Origin: Erwinia_E haradaeae_D
GTDB lineage: Bacteria; Pseudomonadota; Gammaproteobacteria; Enterobacterales; Enterobacteriaceae
Reading direction: 5' to 3'
Assembly (NCBI RefSeq): GCF_900698935.1
Contig: NZ_LR217715.1
Location: 248,001 to 312,000, forward strand
DNA length: 64,000 nucleotides
In this document: in pieces, positions 19,919-28,637 of the stretch
Layout: each line of letters opens with the position of its first letter
Position numbering within the stretch: the first letter of the stretch is position 1
Made by a program: the position numbers and the translations under genes
Notes under the pieces: model-generated
What the model saw: only the letters and a program-made list of their open reading frames with translations
Told to the model about the DNA's origin: nothing
The model's database searches: none

Positions 19919-20896
19919 AGGTTAAAGATTTGAAAGTTTAAGATAAATAACGCACACTACAAGGTTGTTTTTTATACATATACAAAAATTATTTTGAGTA
20001 CCTCGAAATATAGTCAATCACTTGCAAAGAATGGAAAGTTCATGCAGCACTCATAGTGATGCATATCAGTCATCCAAGTAGCTCAGTTATATTGTTTAGC
20101 AAACAGACATAAGCATAAAATATTGAGAGATATAGATTGTAGGTATCCATCCTATATGACGGATGGCTGATTATGCCATATCTAATATTATTAAAAATGG
20201 TTAGACTGTATAATGGTGATTATCTGTTTTATTTAGATATTTCTATCTTGTTTTAATTCAGCATCAATAAAAGTTACCCTTTTATACTACGATATGTCAA
20301 TATCATTTTGTGTAATAATTATACGCATACGTATTAAGCAGAATACGTGTCAGTTTTTATATGAATGCAATCTGTGTGATAAGTTATTATAATTTCCAGT
20401 CAGCTTGCAATTATTTATTGCACAAAGACGACCTTATAAGCTATGGTTCATATGATTGTATGTTGGGTTTTCAAGACATCGAATCACACATGTAACCTCA
20501 AAATAGGTGCAATATTATTGTTGTAACCTGATAAAATGTATAATTTCGCAAATCATCCCAGTGGTAATGAATCGTTGACGCTTACAAATAAGAGTGTATC
20601 GTGTATTGACCACATAAGCCTCTATGAGATAAGAGAAAGTTTTTTTCTAGTTCTTTTATTCGTGAATACTTTTAATTCCTCACGCATGCAATGGTATTGC
20701 AAGTGATTAATCAGCCACTTCAATCTTTAATGTCACGACGTCATTGTTTACAGTTATAGATAAACTAAAAATTCAGGAAACTTGTGCGCTGCCGCTAGCA
20801 CATCATTTATGGTCAGTTATCTTTTAATATTGCTGTTAGTGGATATAGTAAATTAGAGATTTGTGCGTAATTGAGTATATACAATGGAGGAGTTGC
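19919..20896. other. Intergenic region rpmA-obgE, size of one lost gene
   Basis: 978 bp, close to the length of yhbE plus spacers in the ancestral rpmA-yhbE-obgE order. The only recognisable part is the remnant at 20395-20530; the rest has no clear signal. Confidence 0.6.
20395..20530 (+). pseudogene. yhbE: Eroded EamA-family inner membrane transporter (yhbE)
   Basis: In one frame the DNA reads QLAIIYCTKTTL, matching recalled E. coli YhbE QLACLIFCGLNTL; directly after it, two bases out of frame, ISYGSYDCMLGFQ matches VGYGALAEAMARWQ. About 45 bases later AILLL-stop-P resembles AIITLTP. Frameshifts and stops make it non-functional. The remnant lies exactly where E. coli has yhbE, on the same strand, between rpmA and obgE. 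A weaker possible match to QILFLLYTL lies near 20220. Confidence 0.55.
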
Positions 20897-21955
20897 ATGC
20901 AGTTTGTTGATGAAGCCAAAATCTTGATAGTGGCCGGTCATGGTGGAAATGGTTGTGTTAGTTTTCGTCGCGAGAAATATATTCCGCGTGGAGGTCCGAA
21001 TGGCGGTGATGGCGGTGATGGCGGTGATGTTTATATGCAGGCAGATGAAAATATCAACACCTTAGTTATGTTTCATTTTAAAAAGGCCTTTTATGCTGAA
21101 AGTGGTCACAATGGTCAGAGTAGTGATTGTACCGGTAAAAAAGGGAAAGATCTTCTGATTAGAGTACCTGTTGGAACACGGGTTATTGATCAAAATACAG
21201 ATGAAATATTAGGAGACATGACTCATCATAACCAAAAAATATTGTTTGCTAAGGGTGGTTGGCATGGCATGGGGAATACGCGATTCAAATCATCAATTAA
21301 TCGCACTCCTCGTCAAAAGACTATGGGTACACCAGGCGAGAAACGAGATTTACATTTACATCTAATGTTGCTAGCAGATGTAGGTGTGCTAGGATTGCCT
21401 AATGCAGGAAAATCAACGTTTATTAGCTCCGTTTCTTCTGCTAAGCTCAAGGTGGCAAATTATCCATTTACAACGCTAGTGCCTAGTTTGGGCGTGGTGC
21501 GCATAGACCGTGATAATAGTTTTGTGATTGCAGACATACCGGGCCTAATTCAGGGGGCATCTAAAGGTGCAGGACTAGGTCTACGTTTTCTAAAACATCT
21601 TGAGCGTTGTCGAATATTATTGCATATTATTGATATAGCTCCATCTGAAGATAGAGATCTCGTAAAGAACGTATATACTATACTTCATGAGTTAGAAAGC
21701 TATAACATGAAACTGCTTCAGAAACCGCGATGGTTGGTGTTTAATAAAATTGATCTTTTAGATGAAGAGGAAGCAGGATTACGGGCTGCAGATATTGTTA
21801 AAACGCTCGGTTGGACAGAGAGATATCATCTGATCTCCGCGACGAATCATTTTGGTATACATGAGTTATGTACGGATTTGATGTCATTTATGCGCGCTAA
21901 TCAAACGAAGGTAGATGGTGTTTTGAACAGTCTGGCTACTACACTTTGTGTATAG
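20897..21955 (+). CDS. obgE: Obg-family GTPase
   Basis: Essential ribosome-associated GTPase of 50S assembly. The start chosen is the ATG at 20897 (MQFVDEAKI), preceded by a perfect GGAGGAG at 6 bases; an upstream in-frame start at 20861 gives a 12-residue extension with no family match. The Obg fold with Gly repeats (GGPNGGDGGDGGDV) occupies 1-158; the G domain has GLPNAGKSTF near 166, DIPGL and NKID. With 352 residues it lacks the acidic C-terminal tail of E. coli (390 residues), a part known to be dispensable in many lineages. Confidence 0.97.
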   Translation: MQFVDEAKILIVAGHGGNGCVSFRREKYIPRGGPNGGDGGDGGDVYMQADENINTLVMFHFKKAFYAESGHNGQSSDCTGKKGKDLLIRVPVGTRVIDQNTDEILGDMTHHNQKILFAKGGWHGMGNTRFKSSINRTPRQKTMGTPGEKRDLHLHLMLLADVGVLGLPNAGKSTFISSVSSAKLKVANYPFTTLVPSLGVVRIDRDNSFVIADIPGLIQGASKGAGLGLRFLKHLERCRILLHIIDIAPSEDRDLVKNVYTILHELESYNMKLLQKPRWLVFNKIDLLDEEEAGLRAADIVKTLGWTERYHLISATNHFGIHELCTDLMSFMRANQTKVDGVLNSLATTLCV

Positions 21956-22508
21956 AGAAATCATTTTGGTAATTAGTGATGAAGCGGTGTATCTGAACAG
22001 GAAAATAAATTATAAAGTGTGATAATTCATACTTGTTAATACATCGAGACAGGCATATGAGCGTGGATCACAGCAATTAATACAACCCTGTTAAGTATAA
22101 ATAGTATATTACGGTATACATATTTTGTTGTATGTGTTGTGATGGAAAAACAAGTTTTTCGTTCTTATGAAATAATTTTTTGTCTATTCAGTAGACTACT
22201 ATTTAGTTTGATTGCCACATTAATATTTTATAGAGTTTGTATAATGTATCTGAAGTCTTGATGTTTATTTCTCTCGTTTTTATATAGCAGTAGAAATCTA
22301 ATCAGAATCAACTCGGATGCGATAAAAATTTTGTATGTAGGCGTAAAGGGTTTTAGCCTGTAGATGTATTGCCACTATGTTCACTGTGTAATGATAATTA
22401 CCTTTCTTGTATACTATCAAACGCTTTTTAACGCGTGCATATATGCTATTTTGCATTTTTTGTACGCATGCTACTTATTTTTTCTTGCGTTTTTTCCCGG
22501 AGTTTTCC
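21956..22508. other. Intergenic region obgE-yoaE
   Basis: About 550 bp, with no gene, terminator or remnant that I can recognise. Confidence 0.6.
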
Positions 22509-23825
22509 ATGTCATTTCTTTTAGACCCCTCTATATGGGCGGGTTTTCTCACGCTAATTGTTCTTGAAATTGTGCTTGGTATCGATAATTTAGTATTTAT
22601 TGCTATACTAGCTGATAAACTTTTACCGAAACAGCGTGACACAGCTCGTTTAACTGGGCTGTCGTTAGCTATGATTATGCGATTGGGTCTTCTGTCCTTA
22701 ATATCGTGGATGGTTACGATGAATCATTCACTTTTTACTGTAGGGCATTTTAGTTTTTCTGGACGCGATTTAATGTTGCTTACCGGAGGGATTTTTTTAT
22801 TATGTAAGGCTACCACAGAGTTACATGAACGTCTAGAAAATAGAGATATGCATGGTGTTAGGCAGAAAGGTTATGCAAGTTTTTGGTCAGTTGTCGTTCA
22901 GGTAGTTGTGCTAGACGCGGTTTTTTCCCTCGATGCAGTCATTACCGCAGTAGGTATGGTTAATCATTTATCGGTAATGATGCTGGCAGTAGTAATAGCT
23001 ATGGGCGTTATGCTGATTGCTTCTAAACCATTAACCAATTTTATTAATGTTCATCCGACGGTAGTAGTGCTATGTTTAAGTTTTTTGCTTATGATTGGAT
23101 TTAGTTTGGTAGCAGAAGGCTTCAACTTTCACATACCTAAAGGATATTTATATGCAGCTATTAGTTTTTCTATTGTGATTGAGTTATTTAATCAGATGGC
23201 ACGGCGTAATTTAATGCGTCATCAAGAACGACGTCCGATGCGAGAACGCACTGCTGAGGCTATTCAACGTCTTATGGGTAATAATCGGCATGATGTAAGT
23301 CGTGGTTTTGTGCATGATGTAGCAGAAACATTGTCACCTAAAGAAGAATTTAAAGACGAAGAACGTTATATGATGAATGGTGTATTAACTTTTGCTGCTC
23401 GTTCAGTCCGTAGCATTATGACGCCACGTCAAGATATTTCTTGGGTCGATCTCACTCGCTCTCGAGATGAAGTGCGTATGCAGCTTTTAGATACTCCACA
23501 TAGCTTATTTCCAGTCTGTAATGGTGCGCTAGATGCTATGATAGGTGTAGTGCGGGCTAAGGAACTCTTAGTGGCATTAGATCATAGTATTGATGTGGCT
23601 GTGTTTGCAGGCGGAACACCACCGATTTTTATACCAGATACCCTGACTTCACTGAATCTTCTTGGAATTTTACGACGTGCTAAGGGTAGTTTTGTTGTGG
23701 TAACTAGCGAGTGTGGTATAGTACAGGGGCTAATTACACCGTTAGATGTACTAGAAGCCATTGCTGGTGAGTTTCCGGATGAAGATGAAACACCAAATAT
23801 TATACTTGATAGTAGTGCTGGTTAG
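22509..23825 (+). CDS. yoaE: TerC-family membrane protein with CBS domains (YoaE-like), C-terminally truncated
   Basis: Inner-membrane protein of the TerC family, implicated in metal-ion (Mn) handling. The start at 22509 (MSFLLDPSIWAG) matches E. coli YoaE and has GGAG at 6 bases; a longer frame from 22407 adds residues without a counterpart. Seven or so membrane segments at 1-230 include VLEIVLGIDNLVFIA and DAVFSLDAVITAVGM; two CBS domains follow (SLFPVCNG, GLITPLDVLEAIAGEFPDEDE). It ends at 438 residues against 518, losing the CorC/HlyC domain; the stop TAG falls where E. coli has the Trp of DGDGW. The function of the remaining part is plausible but untested. Confidence 0.92.
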   Translation: MSFLLDPSIWAGFLTLIVLEIVLGIDNLVFIAILADKLLPKQRDTARLTGLSLAMIMRLGLLSLISWMVTMNHSLFTVGHFSFSGRDLMLLTGGIFLLCKATTELHERLENRDMHGVRQKGYASFWSVVVQVVVLDAVFSLDAVITAVGMVNHLSVMMLAVVIAMGVMLIASKPLTNFINVHPTVVVLCLSFLLMIGFSLVAEGFNFHIPKGYLYAAISFSIVIELFNQMARRNLMRHQERRPMRERTAEAIQRLMGNNRHDVSRGFVHDVAETLSPKEEFKDEERYMMNGVLTFAARSVRSIMTPRQDISWVDLTRSRDEVRMQLLDTPHSLFPVCNGALDAMIGVVRAKELLVALDHSIDVAVFAGGTPPIFIPDTLTSLNLLGILRRAKGSFVVVTSECGIVQGLITPLDVLEAIAGEFPDEDETPNIILDSSAG

Positions 23826-24897
23826 TTTAGGCTGTTTTCATTTTACATTTTTTATAGTAGTATCACTTAAAACATTAGGACATCCTACATGACAAGATCC
23901 TCACGTTTACATGATATAAATTAAGTATGGTGCATATAAATAGTTTTTTAAAAAATAGTCATAAAATCCTTATCCCTATTTTTATACTCAATGTTAGCAG
24001 ATGTGTATTATTGAATGAGCTAAATATATGCGATAAGCACCTAAAATAGAGGCTCTAAGTTTTAGGCAGTAATCTAGATTATAAAATCTATTGACATGTT
24101 TTTTTAGAGTTGGTTGTTATTTATTTTTTTTAGATATATTAATGATAATCGTACAGAATATTAAAAATTTTGATATGTCTGTCATAAAACTATTACTGAT
24201 TTTTTTGTAAGGTACCATATAATATACCAATAGTATATATCAGTCAAGATTATTAAAAATCATAAAACAAAGTCACATAGAGCCGTTCTGTATGCACCAT
24301 ACAATACTTCTTCATTAAAGTTGTATTATTGTTGGTATAGCTTATCTAAGGTGTGAGTTGAGTCATTATTATGTAGTGTAATGAGAGAGTTTGGCATGAA
24401 TATTTTCATTATATTTCTTAAGAGACAATACAACACTTTGATGTATTTTCTGATCATGAAAGCTATCGCCTTTATGATATCAGTGCATGATAGTATAAGA
24501 TGCATGTATTCAAACTCCAATCCAGCAGTGTATTTGGAAGGACTTCAGCGTATCTAATCATACAGTTTATAGCATGTACAAGACTATATAATATTTTACT
24601 TAGACACAAGATGAGTAAAATAAAAAACTAAGATGACAAGAAAGGATAAGGGTATTCAAAAATAAGTGCTGAATATAAGGATTTATTTTCTATAATAAAT
24701 AAAAGAGATCAAAAGGTATTCGTAAATTATGTGTATCTCCCTCATATGGTAGTGGTACCCTTCAAAAATCACAAATAATCAGACACCTGTCATTTTATGT
24801 GAATGTTAATAGCATAGCCATTTTTTTAAATTCATAGAAAGTTATGTCATTTTTAATTGTTAATAGGATAGAAACTCCGAGATAAGAGTTAGAATAC
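23826..24897. other. Intergenic region yoaE-murJ
   Basis: About 1.07 kb. It may begin with decayed codons of the yoaE C-terminal domain. mviM, upstream of murJ in E. coli, was looked for without a convincing match. No other signal is seen. Confidence 0.55.
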
Positions 24898-26439
24898 ATG
24901 AATCTTTTAAAATCATTAGCTGCAGTTAGTTTAGTTACTTTATGTTCACGGATGTTCGGGTTTGTGCGAGATACTCTCATAGCCTCTATTTTTGGGGCAG
25001 GAACGGTCACTGATGCTTTTTTTGTTGCGTTTAAGCTACCAAATTTACTACGTCGTATTTTTGCTGAAGGTGCTTTTTCCCAAGCATTTGTACCGCTTCT
25101 GTCTGAATATCAAAGCACTCAAAGCATTGACTCGACAAAATTATTTCTAGCAAAGGTTTCTGGTTTGCTTACACTGGCATTAGTCGTGATTACTGGGATA
25201 GGAATATTGATGGCGCCATGGGTTATCCTCATTACTGCACCTGGTTTTTCTCATACAAATGATCAATTTGTTTTAACCATAGCACTTTTGCGTATTATGT
25301 TTCCTTATATCCTCTTCATATCTTTAGCTTCCTTTGCTGGAGCTATTTTAAATACATGGAACTATTTTATGGTTCCGGCATTTACACCAACGCTACTTAA
25401 TATCACTATTATTTTCTTTGCTTTATTTGCGGCTCCATACTTTCATCCGCCAGTGATGGTGCTTGCATGGGCGGTAATGTTTGGTGGACTTTTGCAATTT
25501 ATATATCAATTACCATTTTTAAAAAAACTAGGTTTGCTGGTCCTGCCATGTTTTCGTTTATGTGATAAGAGCGTATGGAGATTAGTATCCAAGATGACAT
25601 CTGCAATTATTAGTGTTTCTCTAAGTCAGATATCATTGATAATGAATACGATTTTGGCTTCTTTTTTAGAGATTGGTTCTGTATCATGGATGTATTATGC
25701 TGATCGGTTAATGGAATTTCCTGCTGGGGTGTTGGGTGTTACGCTTGGTACTATTCTTCTTCCTTCATTATCCAAAATTTGTACAAGTGGTCATCAAATA
25801 GAATATTCACTATTGCTTGATTGGGGTTTGCGTTTATGTTTTTTGCTAGCAATACCCAGTGCTATAGCGCTTGGTATCCTTGCCAAGCCTCTAACTATTG
25901 TTTTGTTTCAGTATGGAAAATTTACAGCCTTTGATGTAGAAATGACACAACGTTCTCTTTTAGCATATTCTATGGGCCTAGTGGGATTGATTTTAGTAAA
26001 AGTATTAGCGCCAGGATTTTATGCCCGTCAGGATATGAAAACACCATTGAAGATTGCTATGTGTACATTATTAGCTACACAGATGATGAATTTAGCATTT
26101 ATCGGTTCTTTAAAACATGTTGGATTATCATTATCTATTGGGTTAGCTGCTTGTCTAAATACTAGTCTTCTATATTGGCAAATACGTAAAAAACATTTTT
26201 TTCAACCTCAGCCAGGATGGTTGAATTTTTTTATACGTTTATTTTTTTCTGTGCTAGTTATGAGTATTTCGCTCATAGGGGTTTTATATATAAGTCCAGA
26301 TTGGGCTATTGGGAATATGCCTGAACGGGTATTACGTCTAGTAGTAGTATTTTTTACTGGTATTAGTGTTTATATTCTAATGTTATTTATAGTAGGTTTT
26401 CGTTTGCGTGATTTTTCTCGTTTTGTTCGGGAGTATTAA
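24898..26439 (+). CDS. murJ: Lipid II flippase MurJ (MviN)
   Basis: Flips lipid-linked peptidoglycan precursor across the inner membrane. It has 513 residues (E. coli 511) with about 14 hydrophobic segments. The conserved N-terminus has SRMFGFVRD and the loop RRIFAEGAFSQAFVPLL; charged residues in membrane segments typical of the MOP superfamily flippase are present. AAGAG lies about 10 bases before the ATG. Retention implies that the organism still makes cell wall. Confidence 0.97.
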   Translation: MNLLKSLAAVSLVTLCSRMFGFVRDTLIASIFGAGTVTDAFFVAFKLPNLLRRIFAEGAFSQAFVPLLSEYQSTQSIDSTKLFLAKVSGLLTLALVVITGIGILMAPWVILITAPGFSHTNDQFVLTIALLRIMFPYILFISLASFAGAILNTWNYFMVPAFTPTLLNITIIFFALFAAPYFHPPVMVLAWAVMFGGLLQFIYQLPFLKKLGLLVLPCFRLCDKSVWRLVSKMTSAIISVSLSQISLIMNTILASFLEIGSVSWMYYADRLMEFPAGVLGVTLGTILLPSLSKICTSGHQIEYSLLLDWGLRLCFLLAIPSAIALGILAKPLTIVLFQYGKFTAFDVEMTQRSLLAYSMGLVGLILVKVLAPGFYARQDMKTPLKIAMCTLLATQMMNLAFIGSLKHVGLSLSIGLAACLNTSLLYWQIRKKHFFQPQPGWLNFFIRLFFSVLVMSISLIGVLYISPDWAIGNMPERVLRLVVVFFTGISVYILMLFIVGFRLRDFSRFVREY

Positions 26440-27075
26440 GTCAGTTAATGGCTTAGAATTGAAAATACAGTTGTATATGTCAGGTTAATATAGGCCCTGT
26501 GCTATATGTTATATATTTTAAGTTAGTTGAGCTTAATAATAAATATTATTAATCTCAGCACGGTATATATGGATGTATAGGAGCGCATTGTGTGCGTATG
26601 TGTCATAGAGATATTATATTTTTTTATGAGCGTATGCTCTGATATCGTATATCAATCAGTGATTGTACAGTTTTGTACAAAAAATAGACAGTGAAAAATA
26701 TTAGAATATTTCTATATTCATTTTAGGATGAATACATATAGGTAGATAGCATGTATGCTAATAAGAAACGGTTAAACTTATATATGATTAATTATTGGGC
26801 TTTGTCTCTCTGAATGTGTAAAGTGATATATTATTAGCGATGGGTGAAGTGTCTCGGTAATTTTTTTAGAAATGCAATTTATTACGAGTATCCTTATTGA
26901 TATATTTTATAATAATATTATTATATCTTGATATGTATGGATAAAATCTTGATGATTTTAAATTTTCATTCACAGGATCCACAAGCATAATGCATTCGCA
27001 TTCGAATTTGTCATTGATATACATTGATGACTATCCGTCTAAAAACTCTAATTTACGTGGCATAAATTTACAGTA
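26440..27075. other. Intergenic region murJ-lolA with an ftsK remnant
   Basis: 636 bp. It holds the short ftsK-like remnant at 26830-26890; nothing else is recognised. Confidence 0.5.
26830..26890 (+). pseudogene. ftsK: Remnant of the FtsK C-terminal gamma domain
   Basis: The frame reads LLAMGEVSR, stop, FF, stop, KCNLLRV, aligning with recalled E. coli FtsK KASISGVQRQFRIGYNRAARI; the first stop replaces a Gln codon and a Cys replaces Tyr. It lies 190 bases before lolA on the same strand, as expected for the ancestral ftsK-lolA order. The match is short and interrupted, so chance cannot be excluded. Confidence 0.4.
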
Positions 27076-27693
27076 ATGATGAAAAACATATTTATCGCTA
27101 TATGTTTGTTAGTTTGCATGTTGCACTTTAGTGGTATTGTTCATGCAGATACAATCAGCGTTTTACAGCAGCGTCTTAATAAAGTGACAAGCTTTTATGC
27201 TGATTTTCACCAAAAAGTTAAAGATCGTCAGAATTCCATACTGCAAGAAGGCGATGGCCACCTCTGGGTTGAGCGACCAAATCATTTTTATTGGTATTTG
27301 TCTGAACCTAATGAAAATATCGTAATCTCAGATGGAAAGACGATATGGCACTATACCCCATGTATGGAACAAGTTAGTATCTATTCTATGCAACAAGTAA
27401 TCCATCGTACTCCATTTATTCTGATATCGTGTAATGATCTCAGATATTGGAGGCAATATCATATTCTCAAACAAGGCGATAATTTTTGTTTTACTCCAAA
27501 ATCATTGTTTAATAATTTGCAAACATTTAGTATTAATGTATCTCAGAGCGGTATTATTAACACATTAAGCATAGTGGAGCAGGATGGTATATGTATCAAA
27601 TATGTTTTGAATAAACAAAAGATTCACGCTGTATCTTCTGATAAATTTAGATTTATCATACCTGATGGAGTTACAGTAGATGACCAGAGATGA
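27076..27693 (+). CDS. lolA: Outer-membrane lipoprotein chaperone LolA
   Basis: Periplasmic carrier that moves lipoproteins from LolCDE to LolB. It has 205 residues (E. coli 203). A signal peptide covers 1-24 with cleavage after HA; SFYADFHQKV, EGDGHLWVERPNHFYW and SDGKTIWHY are characteristic, and the protein ends in GVTVDDQR as in E. coli. Neighbouring remnants of ftsK (upstream) and rarA (downstream) preserve the ancestral ftsK-lolA-rarA-serS order, while serS now lies 31 kb away on the other strand. Confidence 0.95.
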   Translation: MMKNIFIAICLLVCMLHFSGIVHADTISVLQQRLNKVTSFYADFHQKVKDRQNSILQEGDGHLWVERPNHFYWYLSEPNENIVISDGKTIWHYTPCMEQVSIYSMQQVIHRTPFILISCNDLRYWRQYHILKQGDNFCFTPKSLFNNLQTFSINVSQSGIINTLSIVEQDGICIKYVLNKQKIHAVSSDKFRFIIPDGVTVDDQR

Positions 27694-28637
27694 TACAATA
27701 CGTGTACGACTATAAGATATACGATCATTAATAATAAGAAGGATCATATAATATGATATATGCATATCATAATGATGGTTCATACAATACGATTGGCTAA
27801 TGAGTCTTCTAGTTATGGCTTGGATGATTTGAGCATGAACGGTGAATTTGTCATGCGCTACTGATTGTTATTCATTGTGAATGCGATTAAATGCTGAGGA
27901 TGCATTTCTCTTTTTAAGAAAAGAAGCGGTGGTGCTTGGAACATCTTAGTGCGTGTATCAAATACATGTATATTTTATATACTCATGATGAGAATATTAT
28001 ATTATGTAAGGAGGTTTTAGTATTCATTATTTGAATCTATAGAAAATAGAAGTGCGTGCGATGAGCAGGATTATCTCGTCTATCTTTTTATATATTCTGC
28101 TGCATGATTATTAACATTCAATATGAAAGAAGAAACTAAAGAGAACATCTGTGATTAGTCTATACCTTGTGTATAGAGAAGTAGAGCGACTGGAAATATT
28201 CAAGGCTTTTGGAAAAAATTATCTTATTTATACATTGTAATATTACTGTGTTTTTATTTAAAAATATAGATGTATAACGTTTGAAAACCTTAAAAAGAAA
28301 CTTAGAGCTCTATGCTAAGTATGTTTTGAATTTTGTTTTATGGTGGTGATTCTTTGCTTAGAACATCGATAGACCATGTATAACTTAATTCAAAGATGAT
28401 TCCTACCTTTATCTTGTAAAGTATAAAGAATGTATGATTATGTTGGTTGCAAAATATTGGTTTTGATAATTTTATCATCTATTGATTGTACTTAGCCAAA
28501 TGTGTGTTGTCAAAAATGATGTTTATATGGTGTATACATCATATACAATCTTGTACTATAATCATATGATACATATCAGGTACAGCCACTAGTATTGTGA
28601 TACCTAACGAATTTTCATTAATGTAATATTATAATTT
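27694..28637. other. Intergenic region lolA-proS with rarA N-terminal remnant
   Basis: 943 bp. The rarA remnant occupies 27785-27955; a proposed inversion breakpoint would lie to its right. From about 28000 to proS I see nothing recognisable. Confidence 0.55.
27785..27955 (+). pseudogene. rarA: Remnant of replication-associated ATPase RarA, N-terminal part
   Basis: About 95 bases after lolA the frame reads LANESSSYGLDDL, matching E. coli RarA LAEVIARYANADV after the Walker A motif with Leu-Ala and Tyr spaced identically. Further on LLFIVNAIK matches ILFVDEVHR (Walker B region), then in another frame RLNAEDAFL matches RFNKSQQDAFL and VVLGTS matches TFIGATT. Order and strand fit lolA-rarA. Frameshifts and stops abolish function. 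The C-terminal part seems to lie at 60050-60160 on the opposite strand. Confidence 0.6.

Noticed and set aside
22407..22508. N-terminal extension of yoaE from an upstream ATG
   Set aside because: No counterpart in YoaE; the ATG at 22509 has a good ribosome site and matches the family start.
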